Of a stretch of DNA of 50,806 nucleotides, positions 1 to 10,525 are shown piece after piece; positions within the stretch are counted from its first letter, which is position 1; every line of letters begins with the position of its first letter. The notes beneath the pieces were generated by a model. That model saw nothing but the letters and a program-made list of their open reading frames with translations. It was not told where the DNA came from and ran no database searches. The translations under genes and the position numbers were made by a program. The stretch spans positions 1 to 50,806 of the forward strand of contig DYSN01000013.1 of the NCBI GenBank assembly GCA_020718205.1, read 5' to 3'. Source of the DNA: Draconibacterium orientale (lineage in GTDB: Bacteria; Bacteroidota; Bacteroidia; Bacteroidales; UBA12170).

Positions 1-105
1 AAGTGCAATGATAAGATGGGCAACAAGGCCGCTAAAATACCAGATTCCCAGTAGCAAAATGATTGTAAAAACAACTATTATGGTGATTCTTGTATATCTG
101 TTCAT
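1..105 (-). CDS. AI-2E family transporter, N-terminal fragment (cut by window edge)
   Basis: The reverse strand opens with ATG at 105 and runs without a stop to the window edge, giving 35 residues that start MNRYTRITIIVVFTIILLLG and continue with a tryptophan, YFSG and a second hydrophobic run. A short basic start, a membrane helix at about residues 7-25, then a [WY]YFS-type turn is the usual opening of the PerM/AI-2E family of polytopic inner-membrane transporters. It is transcribed divergently from ligA across about 144 bases. Only the first helix is visible, so the family call rests on resemblance of a short segment; any polytopic membrane protein remains possible. Confidence 0.5.
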   Translation of the reverse strand, partial: MNRYTRITIIVVFTIILLLGIWYFSGLVAHLIIAL

Positions 106-192
106 GGTTTTAGTTATAATGATAATCAAGCGAAAATAGACATAAATAACTTTTGAAAGCTCAATTGACAAATTTTTAGAAAAATAATTGTG

Positions 193-2295
<2,103 letters not shown>

Positions 2296-2306
2296 AGCAC
2301 AAGGCT

Positions 2307-3506
2307 TTATTCCAATGGCAGCACTACAAAAAAGGTACTTCCTTCGCCGGGTTTACTTGTTACCTTGATTTCGCCCTGCAACATATCAACAGATTTTTTA
2401 AGAATAGAAAGCCCCATTCCGGTCCCTTCGATATTGGTTACATTTTTGGCACGGTAAAACGAGTCGAAAATCATGCTCAGGGTTTCTTCGCTCATGCCAA
2501 TTCCCTCGTCGGTTACCGAAAAATGGAATTTTTCATCATGAACTTTGGTATCAATATGCACTGTTTTTCCCTTTTCAGAATACTTGAATGCATTGGAAAG
2601 AATATTGTTTAATATCTGAGAAAACAGCTTTTTGTCGCACGAAATATTCCCCATAGCATCTTGAAAATGAACATCGATGGTATGGTTTTTTCCAATTCCA
2701 ATCTCAAGCTTAAATTTCAGTTGTTCGAAGTATTCATCAAGGTTAGTATTCTCTTTGATGACTTCATATTTCCCCGAGTCGAATTTTTCTATCATCAGGA
2801 TATCGTTGAGCAATTCCACCAATTCGCCAACACTGGTTTTAATGAGATTGGTATGACGAAAAACCTTGTCTTTGGGTTTGTCGTTATTGATAAGATTCTC
2901 CATGATTTCGGTGGAGCTCAGAATGGTTGTCATGGGGGTTCGAAATTCGTGCGATATGGTAGTTACAATGCGCGATTGAAACTCATTCAACTCTTTCTCG
3001 CGAAGCAGGGCAATCTCAAGTTTTTTGTTTTTTTCTTCAATCTCCCTGGTTCTTTCCATCACCTTTATTTCCAGGGCATTGTTGAGGCTGGCCAATTCTT
3101 CCTGCTTTTCTTTAAGCTCCATGTCGAGCAAATGGCGGGTATAGCCCATTTGAACTACTGTTCTCAGGGTGTCGCGGGTAACAGGTTTCTGGATATAGCC
3201 GAAAGGCGCAGTTTTTAACGCTCTTTCGAAAACGCTGTCTTCGGAGTTGGCGGTGACATAGATAACAGGAATTTTATACCGATTGTAAATTATATCGGCT
3301 GCGCCTATTCCATCGGTGGTTCCGGGCATATCGATGTCCATGAGTACCAGGCTGGGTTTAAGTTCTCCAACCTCTTCAATGGCGGTGTCGGTGTTGGTAC
3401 CAAGTCCCACAAATTCAAAACCAATTCGTTTAATGGTAATATTCATCATTTTACCAGAGAGCGGATCGTCTTCGGCAACATATATAGAAATTTTATTCTC
3501 GTCCAT
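2307..3506 (-). CDS. Response regulator-histidine kinase protein (REC-coiled coil-HisKA-HATPase)
   Basis: A 399-residue cytoplasmic signalling protein in which the receiver comes first. The receiver (about 1-122) has the acidic pair Asp13-Asp14, phosphoacceptor Asp57 in LVLMDIDMPG and Lys107. A glutamate/lysine-rich coiled coil (about 125-175) links it to a HisKA domain with His186 in SHEFRTP, and an HATPase_c domain with a GMGLSI box near the end. No transmembrane segment or sensor domain is visible, so input is presumably phosphorylation of the receiver by another kinase. It is divergent from the glycan-export operon starting at 3804, suggesting but not proving a regulatory link. No output protein is adjacent on the same strand. 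Confidence 0.93.
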   Translation of the reverse strand: MDENKISIYVAEDDPLSGKMMNITIKRIGFEFVGLGTNTDTAIEEVGELKPSLVLMDIDMPGTTDGIGAADIIYNRYKIPVIYVTANSEDSVFERALKTAPFGYIQKPVTRDTLRTVVQMGYTRHLLDMELKEKQEELASLNNALEIKVMERTREIEEKNKKLEIALLREKELNEFQSRIVTTISHEFRTPMTTILSSTEIMENLINNDKPKDKVFRHTNLIKTSVGELVELLNDILMIEKFDSGKYEVIKENTNLDEYFEQLKFKLEIGIGKNHTIDVHFQDAMGNISCDKKLFSQILNNILSNAFKYSEKGKTVHIDTKVHDEKFHFSVTDEGIGMSEETLSMIFDSFYRAKNVTNIEGTGMGLSILKKSVDMLQGEIKVTSKPGEGSTFFVVLPLE

Positions 3507-3522
3507 GTATTATTTTTTTTAC

Positions 3523-3552
3523 CAAAAGTATGTTTTTTCCGGAAACTGGAAA
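3523..3552 (-). promoter_or_regulatory. Promoter for the receiver-kinase gene
   Basis: On the minus strand TACTTTTG (3530-3523) is an exact TAnnTTTG -7 box, 17 bases before the gene's ATG. A TTTC at 3552-3549 lies 18 bases upstream and could be the -33 element (consensus TTTG, spacer 19-21). Confidence 0.45.
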
Positions 3553-3588
3553 TAGAAATTTTGATTTCAAAATGTTTTATTCTATTAG

Positions 3589-3605
3589 TGCAATAGGGTA
3601 TTGCA
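3589..3605. repeat. Palindrome between the divergent genes (possible operator)
   Basis: TGCAATA at 3589-3595 and TATTGCA at 3599-3605 form a perfect 7-bp inverted repeat around GGG. It lies between the two divergent transcription units and roughly 40-60 bases upstream of the minus-strand promoter. It resembles a dimeric regulator site; with a 3-base loop and a short T-rich tail it could also be a weak hairpin. Confidence 0.35.
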
Positions 3606-3740
3606 TTTTATAAACAATTGGTTGTAAATTGAGTTAAAAATGATGTAAATATATGTTAATCAATAATATAAGCGAGTTTGCTGTTAAAAACATTGTTGAT
3701 ACCTTTAAACTTATTGTAAATTTTTGGGGTTTATGTGCAG

Positions 3741-3748
3741 TAGATTTG
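3741..3748 (+). promoter_or_regulatory. Possible -7 box of the glycan-export operon
   Basis: TAGATTTG matches TAnnTTTG, 55 bases upstream of the ATG at 3804. No TTTG lies at the right spacing; the nearest, 3723-3726, is only 14 bases away. It is listed because it is the only good -7 match in the leader of this operon. Confidence 0.25.
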
Positions 3749-3803
3749 GTAAATGTGAAACTGTACCATTTCAACGAGTTAGGGATTGAAGAAAAAGTTA
3801 GCT

Positions 3804-6692
3804 ATGACATTGAAAAAAACACTGTATTTTATTTTTCTGATTCTGATATTATTCGCGATGAATAATGTATCAGCCTTACCTTATACATATGAGGGTGATA
3901 TCCAAGGGAAAGGAACTCCCCCGGGCAGTAGTGGATTTTTACCCGATACTGTGAGTGTTTTCAAGGTGGCTAAGGATGTGAGCGAAATATTTGTAAATGC
4001 TGTGAAAGGCCCCGTTTACAGCGATATTTTTGGTGATACTAATATTCTGAATCAGATTTTTCTGGCCAACTATACTTCAAACGACATAGCCAATTCTTAC
4101 AAAGACGCCATCAACGAGCAAATTAGAGCTAAAAAGGGCGATATAGGGTTGAATTTGCGCGGCGATTATACCGAGAATTTCACCCCTGGATTTTCGGTTG
4201 ATGAAGACCTTACCTTCAAACGTCGGTTTTATGTTGGGTTGGAATGGGACATTATAAATGGTGGATTGTTCGATGCGTCCAACAGAATTCATCAACTCAA
4301 AATGGAATCTATTCTTAAGGAGTATGAAGCCCTGGAGTATGCCGAGAAAGAAAACTACCGCTACCTCTTTAATTTCATCAACTACCTGTTCAATCAAAAG
4401 AAAATTGAAGTGCTGAAAGAGCGTAAAGAGTTGGTGGTTAAACAACTAAATTTTACACGCGAACTTTATTACCTTCATTATGTGGGCTGGGAAAAAGTTT
4501 TACAGTATCAGGCAAAAGTCGAAGATATAGACCATCAAATATTTCAGATAGAAAGTTTTAATAAGCACATTCCCGCAAGCATTCCCGACTCACTCATTTC
4601 ATGCGGATTGAATGCCGACCAGTTGCCTTTGTTCGATGTGAATCTGGACAGTTTGATGAGAATTTATTATGATCATCATGCCGAAGACACTGTAACACAA
4701 ATAAAGCTTGCCATTTACCGCGACAATATTAAATGGTGGAAAGATATTACCCTGAAACCTTATGTGCGTTATAATATGTATATGGACGAGTTTAATGTGT
4801 CGAAGAATTATGGTTCTGCTGGCGTCACATTAAGTGTTCCATTGCGATTTCACAATAAAGGAAAACTCATTCGTTCGCAGGAAGCCATTTATCGTTCGGA
4901 GCAAATGAAAGAGTTGGAAGGCGGCGATAATGAACTCGTTAATATTTATGCCGAATTTGGCTATAAGCTTAAGCAAATCAAGGAATTCTATTACCGGAAA
5001 CTGCTCAACGACGAGCTTATCAGAAAAGAGCTTGTCAAAAAAGACTATCACGATGTGGCTTTCAATCCGGTTTTTACCCTCGGACTTATCGACGATAAAA
5101 AAGCCATTGAAGCCGAAATCATCGACATTAAGAAACTCATGTACATCAATTTGGTTCGCTTGGCTTTCTACCTTGAAAACCGCAAACCTACCAATTTTAT
5201 TACTGTGCTCAAGCCAGAAGATTTTGTGGGACGCTATAGTGGCAGCGTAAAAATGTTTATCAGTAGAGATGATATGCAAAGATTCGCGGCTACCGATTTG
5301 GCCAATTTCTTATGGAAGAACGAATTTATAGACGCTATTGTTGAAACCTCGGGCGATTCGGTTTCAGAAGAACTCCGGGTAATGCTCGATAAAACCCGTA
5401 TGGCTAATATTTTCTTTACCCCAATGACCCGCATCACTGCAACCAGTATGTTGCCCAATGTGGCAGCCGACATAGCACAGATTCGTCAATGGAACAAGGA
5501 TAGAGTTATTGGCCGCCATTACGAGCTGGAAATTTCTGGCAATCAGTCAATGAACGAGTCGGACGAATTGGTCATTTCCGATTGGTTAAACAGCATTCCA
5601 CAGAATGATACAGAAGGCGGAATCAGGCTAAGTATTGGAATACCCGGCAATATGAGCATTAACTTGTTAAATAGGATATTTGACAAATTCGATTTGGTTT
5701 TTGTGAGAGAGCGCGGAATGCCCGATCGCGAAAAAATTCAATCCACCTATTCACGCGAAATCAGCATGGATCGCGATCGCTTGGTGCTCAATCTCGATGG
5801 TGCCGATTTTGTTGATCGTATGCATGTGGATAATTTTATGTCGAATTTGCACGACAATCTGGGCATCAGCAATTTTGCTTTCTCGTCCTACGAAAGCATG
5901 TTTCACCTCGATACCCGTGTCATAAACCATACCGACTCCCCCGAATCGTTGATTGCAAGCATTCAAGACCAGATTTATCTTTCCGAATCTCGCGTTCCTG
6001 AAAAAACAGAGGTGGAAAAGGCGGTGGAGAAGCAAGAAATTGTAACCGCCGAAGAAATTGTGAATCAGGTTGTTGAAGAAGTTTTTGAAAAAGAAACCAT
6101 CGCGGCAGAAAATGTGGTGACCGTAGAAGTTATAGCTGAACAAGCAAAAACGGAAATCCGTGTTGCTGTGGAGTCCGAAACAGTTGCAACAATTTCGAAC
6201 GATTCTGAGATCATAGTAGACATGACCTCCGATACTGTTGTAGAAACTCAAGTTTTGGTATCTGCTTTTTCAGATACAGAAACAATAAATGAGTCGGCGA
6301 AACCAATTGAAAATCAGGCAATAGACTTGCAAATTGTTAGTGCTCCTATGGATTCGGTAGTTATAATAGAATTGGCCGACAGCACCCTGGCCGAACCCAT
6401 TCAGGAGCAGGAAGAAATGATAGCAGAGAATACAGAAATAGTTCAAAATGAATCTGTTGTGCCATCGGTTGAAGTAACCGCCGTTTACAGAATTCAAATA
6501 GCCGCCAGCAAAGTAAAACTGAGCGAAAATTTTCTCATCAGATTTAAAGCTGAAGATATCAGAGAAATTATCTATGATGGATTATACAAATACACCATTG
6601 GCAATTTTTCATCGGAAAGAGATGCTTACAGGCAACTCCGAATATATAAAGAACAATCAGGAAATACAGGTGCATTTATTGTGACCTATTAA
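3804..6692 (+). CDS. TolC-like outer-membrane protein with C-terminal SPOR domain
   Basis: First gene of the operon. I start it at ATG 3804, not the in-frame TTG 18 bases upstream, because this gives a clean signal peptide (MTLKKTLYFIFLILILFAMN, cleavage after VSA near residue 24). Residues about 80-490 resemble an outer-membrane efflux protein: long amphipathic helices, a strand-like RRFYVGLEWDI segment and an internal repeat of that layout. The middle (about 490-730) is unassigned. A 150-residue Glu/Val-rich linker follows, then a SPOR-type domain (VYRIQIAASK to the end). SPOR domains bind denuded peptidoglycan; fusing one to a TolC-like channel is unusual. The next gene, 16 bases on, encodes an HlyD-type adaptor, so this is probably the outer-membrane port for a glycan. 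Substrate is inference. Confidence 0.82.
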   Translation: MTLKKTLYFIFLILILFAMNNVSALPYTYEGDIQGKGTPPGSSGFLPDTVSVFKVAKDVSEIFVNAVKGPVYSDIFGDTNILNQIFLANYTSNDIANSYKDAINEQIRAKKGDIGLNLRGDYTENFTPGFSVDEDLTFKRRFYVGLEWDIINGGLFDASNRIHQLKMESILKEYEALEYAEKENYRYLFNFINYLFNQKKIEVLKERKELVVKQLNFTRELYYLHYVGWEKVLQYQAKVEDIDHQIFQIESFNKHIPASIPDSLISCGLNADQLPLFDVNLDSLMRIYYDHHAEDTVTQIKLAIYRDNIKWWKDITLKPYVRYNMYMDEFNVSKNYGSAGVTLSVPLRFHNKGKLIRSQEAIYRSEQMKELEGGDNELVNIYAEFGYKLKQIKEFYYRKLLNDELIRKELVKKDYHDVAFNPVFTLGLIDDKKAIEAEIIDIKKLMYINLVRLAFYLENRKPTNFITVLKPEDFVGRYSGSVKMFISRDDMQRFAATDLANFLWKNEFIDAIVETSGDSVSEELRVMLDKTRMANIFFTPMTRITATSMLPNVAADIAQIRQWNKDRVIGRHYELEISGNQSMNESDELVISDWLNSIPQNDTEGGIRLSIGIPGNMSINLLNRIFDKFDLVFVRERGMPDREKIQSTYSREISMDRDRLVLNLDGADFVDRMHVDNFMSNLHDNLGISNFAFSSYESMFHLDTRVINHTDSPESLIASIQDQIYLSESRVPEKTEVEKAVEKQEIVTAEEIVNQVVEEVFEKETIAAENVVTVEVIAEQAKTEIRVAVESETVATISNDSEIIVDMTSDTVVETQVLVSAFSDTETINESAKPIENQAIDLQIVSAPMDSVVIIELADSTLAEPIQEQEEMIAENTEIVQNESVVPSVEVTAVYRIQIAASKVKLSENFLIRFKAEDIREIIYDGLYKYTIGNFSSERDAYRQLRIYKEQSGNTGAFIVTY

Positions 6693-6708
6693 TAAAAAAG
6701 GAAGCCGC

Positions 6709-7773
6709 ATGAAGCCGTTTAAATTTCAAACGAAAGCAACAGTACTTAAGGGAGTCAGAGAAGAGGCTCCTAAGAAATCCGCCAATTGGGATCGGATTGT
6801 ATATTTAATATTGTTTTTAGCCATCTTTATTTCGATAATTTACTACACTATTAGCAAAAGCTTTTATGTAAACATATACGGACATGTCTACTCTCATCAG
6901 TTCAGAGTTCAGTTTCCCGATGATATTTCTGTATTTAAATATCATGTTAAGGAAAAAGAAACTGTAAATAAGGGCGATACCTTGTTCTATTACCGCCTGA
7001 ATCTGATGGACAACGAAGACAATGGAAGCGGAGCAGCTGTTGCAGCCGTGGTTTCGAATAATTCTGACTGGTATTTGAAAGAAAGGCTGCAAACTCAAAA
7101 GAATATTAGCTTAAACTATATTGAAATAGAAGATTTTAAAAACAATATTAACCGAATTGAAAAAGAAATAGCCATTACCCGCAAAGAGGTTTATCTCGAT
7201 GTTTATCCACAGGTGGAGTTGAAGCAGGCTTTGCTTGAGATTGAGAAATTAAAAGTGGATATCACCAAAACCGAAGACGAGATTGCCTATTTAAAGGAGT
7301 ATCTGTCGCAGCTGAATTATTATGAAAACCAATCGAAAATAAACCAGCCAGTGATAAATACCGGCGACGGCGATGACGTGATTCTATGGGATTATTACCG
7401 CAGTCCTGTGAACGGGAAAATAGATAAAATCTTCTACGAAACCGAAGAAGTTATTTACAAGAAAGACATCGTGATGTATGTAAATAATTTCGATAGCATT
7501 TTTATTCTTGGCTATCTGGATCAAAAAGATATTGACCAGTTTGAATTGGGCGAAAGTCTTGATATTACCTTTGCCAATGGTCAGGTGAGTTCAGGAATCA
7601 TCAATAATTTCTATATCAATACTGAGGAATTGCCACTGGATTTTGTGGAGCCAAAAGCAAGATATAAAAGGAGAGTTGTGGTTAGGTTGATTCCTGAATC
7701 GCAAGAGATGGCGCAGGAGTGGAAAAAATATCATTTGTTTGAAGTGAGAATCACGAAAACCAGATATTTCTAA
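6709..7773 (+). CDS. HlyD/Alg44-like membrane fusion (adaptor) protein
   Basis: A 354-residue inner-membrane protein with about 29 cytoplasmic residues, one transmembrane helix (about 30-48, VYLILFLAIFISIIYY) and a periplasmic part. The periplasmic part has the split lipoyl/barrel-sandwich pattern: a first half at about 65-95 (VNKGDTLFYY), a coiled-coil hairpin (about 125-195), and a second half beginning YYRSPVNGKIDKIFYE, followed by a beta-barrel domain. Such adaptors bridge inner-membrane synthases or pumps to outer-membrane channels. It resembles the periplasmic half of the alginate protein Alg44, but the short N-terminus leaves no room for a PilZ domain. A good ribosome site (AAGGAAG, 6695-6701) precedes the ATG. 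Gaps of 16 and 41 bases to the neighbours indicate an operon. Confidence 0.85.
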   Translation: MKPFKFQTKATVLKGVREEAPKKSANWDRIVYLILFLAIFISIIYYTISKSFYVNIYGHVYSHQFRVQFPDDISVFKYHVKEKETVNKGDTLFYYRLNLMDNEDNGSGAAVAAVVSNNSDWYLKERLQTQKNISLNYIEIEDFKNNINRIEKEIAITRKEVYLDVYPQVELKQALLEIEKLKVDITKTEDEIAYLKEYLSQLNYYENQSKINQPVINTGDGDDVILWDYYRSPVNGKIDKIFYETEEVIYKKDIVMYVNNFDSIFILGYLDQKDIDQFELGESLDITFANGQVSSGIINNFYINTEELPLDFVEPKARYKRRVVVRLIPESQEMAQEWKKYHLFEVRITKTRYF

Positions 7774-7814
7774 AGAATAGGGAGCAAATAAGAACCCTTA
7801 AAATATTAAAACCT

Positions 7815-9215
7815 ATGGCAAACGATCAATTTGGAAAAAAGGTTCAAACCCAAAGTGATAAGGAAATATTTTTTATTTCCGATTATACCGATCTGGACAT
7901 CAAGAGGGTGGTGATAAGCGATGCAATCATCCTCGATTATTCCAATCGCGAGGGTTGCGCTTCGTTTATCAGACAGGTAAGGTCATCGTTTGTTGAGTCT
8001 ATCTATCTGGTACCCATCTTCATACTTTCCATCAGCGAAGAAATTGATGCTTATATTGCAAGCCTCACCGATGGAACCATCCACAGCCTTCAGGAAGAAA
8101 CATTTATGGGGGTTTATCAGGGCATCGACCAGCGGATTAAGCAATTGCAAACTACTGACAATAACGACCAGGAAATTAAGATTCAAAATAAAATCATCAG
8201 GTTTCATTATACACGTCAGCGCCGCATGAAAGCTATAATTTCATCGTCGTCGCATATAGGCTATGAGTTTCCGCTGCTGAGTCTGCATTTTAAAAACGCA
8301 AATACCGAAGAGAAATTCGGCATTCTCGATAAAATGGTGGGCAAGGAATTGTTCCGCCTCCGTTACGAAGACATAGTTCATTTGTGCAATAATTGTTATT
8401 CGGGGTTTCTAAACTACCGTGAAGTTTGCCCCAAATGCCAATCATCTGATTTGTACACCGAAAACCTAATCCATCACTTTGTTTGTGCTCATGTGGCACC
8501 CGAAAGCGATTACATTACCAACGACCAGATGATTTGCCCAAAATGTAACCGCTTGTTGCGACATATTGGCGTAGATTACGATAAGCCTTCACTCATTTAT
8601 ACCTGCAACAGCTGCGGTCACCATTTTCAGGACTCGGTTATGCAAGCACTTTGCATGAATTGCCAAACCATTCACAATGTGGATAGTTTGCTTTCACGAA
8701 AAATTTATAACTATGAGCTCACCGCATTGGGCGAAGAAGCAGCCATTGGGGGTTTGGTTCCAAGCCAGAAAACTGAGTCGGAAATGCCCGGTTTTATTGG
8801 ATTTTCAACATTTAATATTTTCCTGAAATACGAAATAGAGCGCATTAAAAACAGTGGAAAAACAAGCAGTGCCGGTAGTTTGAGCCTGAGGTCGCCAGCG
8901 GCACTCAATGCTTCAATGGGTATAAAATATACTTTGGTTATAAACGAAATAGCGGAATTTTTGAAGAATGCTACCTTGGCCACCGACATACTCACCTTTA
9001 TCAATAACAATACTTTCCTCATTATTTCGCCCGATAATGACAAGTTTCGGCTCGAAAGTCTGTTGAATAATATCAGACACAGTATTCAGAAACTCATCGA
9101 TAGCAATGTGGACGATGCCAATATTGTTGTAAAAATTAAAGCCGAAAATATAGACAGTTCAAAAAATCATAACGACTTAATTAATAGTTTGTTAACTAAT
9201 ATAGGTGCACCCTGA
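7815..9215 (+). CDS. Zinc-ribbon TackOD1-like protein with degenerate GGDEF-like C-terminal domain
   Basis: A soluble 466-residue protein with no signal peptide or membrane helix. Residues about 18-110 look like a receiver-type alpha/beta fold without a clear phosphoacceptor. Residues about 185-285 hold five CxxC-type pairs (C191/194, C205/208, C241/244, C264/267, C280/283) and the stretch RHIGVDYDKP, which I recognise as the TackOD1 zinc-binding output domain. Residues about 330-466 follow a GGDEF layout: Asp391, five residues, then NNNTF in place of GGDEF, and ILTFI where RLGGDEF-type enzymes have the lead-in. The catalytic glycines and acids are absent, and the I-site RxxD reads LATD. It cannot be a cyclase as drawn; a nucleotide-binding or scaffolding role is inference. 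Its stop overlaps the glycosyltransferase start (TGATG). Confidence 0.78.
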   Translation: MANDQFGKKVQTQSDKEIFFISDYTDLDIKRVVISDAIILDYSNREGCASFIRQVRSSFVESIYLVPIFILSISEEIDAYIASLTDGTIHSLQEETFMGVYQGIDQRIKQLQTTDNNDQEIKIQNKIIRFHYTRQRRMKAIISSSSHIGYEFPLLSLHFKNANTEEKFGILDKMVGKELFRLRYEDIVHLCNNCYSGFLNYREVCPKCQSSDLYTENLIHHFVCAHVAPESDYITNDQMICPKCNRLLRHIGVDYDKPSLIYTCNSCGHHFQDSVMQALCMNCQTIHNVDSLLSRKIYNYELTALGEEAAIGGLVPSQKTESEMPGFIGFSTFNIFLKYEIERIKNSGKTSSAGSLSLRSPAALNASMGIKYTLVINEIAEFLKNATLATDILTFINNNTFLIISPDNDKFRLESLLNNIRHSIQKLIDSNVDDANIVVKIKAENIDSSKNHNDLINSLLTNIGAP

Positions 9216-10525
9216 TGATTTATAATTTTTGGGACGAATTTTTTTGGTATTGGTATTCTAACGGTTTCGAAAAGGTATTCAATATTTTCTGGTACTTCTT
9301 TCTACTCGAGGCACCACGATTTCTTCTCATGGACTTTGTTATCTTGTTTGTCTATTTCCGCCGTCGCGATACCATGCGCACTGCCCGCGAAAATGCCCGG
9401 AGCAAGTTCCTACTCGAAAATCCTGTTATTTCGGTTATTGCGCCCGGAAAAAACGAAGGTAAACACATCTATAAATTAGTAAATTCGCTCAACGAGCAGA
9501 CCTATAAAAATATTCAGATAGTGATTGTGGATGATGGCTCGGACGATGATACCTACACCATTTGCAAGAGTTTATACGACAATGGCTATATCGATGTATT
9601 TCTGTGTAACGATGCCCGTGGCGGCAAAGCTTCGGCAGCAAATCTGGCATTACGCTATGCCACCGGAAAATTCGTGGTTCACCTCGATGCCGACTCATCT
9701 TTCGATGCCAGCGCCATCGAGAATATCATTATTCCATTCTATCTCGACGAAACCGTGGGAGCGGTGGGTGGAAATATAAAAGTGAGAAACTACTCCAAAA
9801 ATATTTGCACATCGCTTCAAGCAATTGAATATCTTCAAACCATCTCAATTGGGCGTATGGTAACAGCTTATCTGGGGATTTATAAAATTATTTCGGGTGC
9901 TTTTGGTGCTTTCCGCAAAGATATTCTCGATAGAATCGGTGGGTGGGATATTGGCCCGGGATTGGATGGAGACATAACAGTTAAGATTCGAAAGCTTGGA
10001 TACAGAATTGAATTTGAGCACACTGCAGTAGGATTGACCAATGTTCCTGAAAAATTTAAAAATTTGTCAAACCAGCGTATGCGTTGGAATAAATCGCTCG
10101 TCAGGTTTCGTTTGAGGAAACATAAGGATGTATTGTTGCCCGGAGCCAATTTTAGTTTTTCCAATTTCTTTGCTAACTTCGAAAATATTTTCTACAACCT
10201 CATTCTCGACGTGGTGTGGTTTTTCTACATCATTAACATAGTTGTGACTAACGTTGATTTTCTGGCCTTCATCATCCCGCTAAAAATCATGCTCTATGGA
10301 ACAGCGAGTTTTCTTCAGTTTCTGGTGATTTTAATGATATCTGAGCGGTGGCGACAGGAAATAAAACTAATCATTTACATTCCGCTTATGATGATTTACA
10401 ATGGGTATTATATGCGTATTGTACGATCCATGGCCTATATAAAAGAAATATTCTTTCTCTCGAGCTACAAAGACCCGTGGAATCCCAGTAAATCGTCGGA
10501 TAAAGCCCGTGAATTTGGGCTCTAA
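9215..10525 (+). CDS. Processive family 2 glycosyltransferase (membrane polysaccharide synthase)
   Basis: A 436-residue inner-membrane GT2 enzyme of the hyaluronan/PNAG/cellulose synthase type, expected to polymerise a nucleotide sugar and pass the chain through its own membrane channel. There is an N-terminal hydrophobic segment (about 22-48) and a cytoplasmic GT-A domain with DDG (106-108), DAD (158-160), GLDGD (249-253, supplying the base Asp of the TED position) and QRMRW (287-291), the product-gate motif of processive enzymes. Two or three further helices follow at about 325-400. No PilZ domain is present. ATG 9215 overlaps the previous stop by one base, implying translational coupling. 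The sugar cannot be read from sequence. Its 3' end overlaps the convergent kinase gene by 4 bases. Confidence 0.93.
   Translation: MIYNFWDEFFWYWYSNGFEKVFNIFWYFFLLEAPRFLLMDFVILFVYFRRRDTMRTARENARSKFLLENPVISVIAPGKNEGKHIYKLVNSLNEQTYKNIQIVIVDDGSDDDTYTICKSLYDNGYIDVFLCNDARGGKASAANLALRYATGKFVVHLDADSSFDASAIENIIIPFYLDETVGAVGGNIKVRNYSKNICTSLQAIEYLQTISIGRMVTAYLGIYKIISGAFGAFRKDILDRIGGWDIGPGLDGDITVKIRKLGYRIEFEHTAVGLTNVPEKFKNLSNQRMRWNKSLVRFRLRKHKDVLLPGANFSFSNFFANFENIFYNLILDVVWFFYIINIVVTNVDFLAFIIPLKIMLYGTASFLQFLVILMISERWRQEIKLIIYIPLMMIYNGYYMRIVRSMAYIKEIFFLSSYKDPWNPSKSSDKAREFGL

Noticed and set aside
3653-3865. 70-codon plus-strand ORF in front of the glycan operon
   Set aside because: It overlaps the signal-peptide region of the real gene in another frame, has no domain, and its sequence is AT-driven; the downstream frame has a clear signal peptide and long coding run.
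9215-10525. Cellulose synthase (BcsA) for the GT2
   Set aside because: No PilZ domain, no bcsB/C/Z neighbours and a short chain; the general processive GT2 class is all that motifs support.
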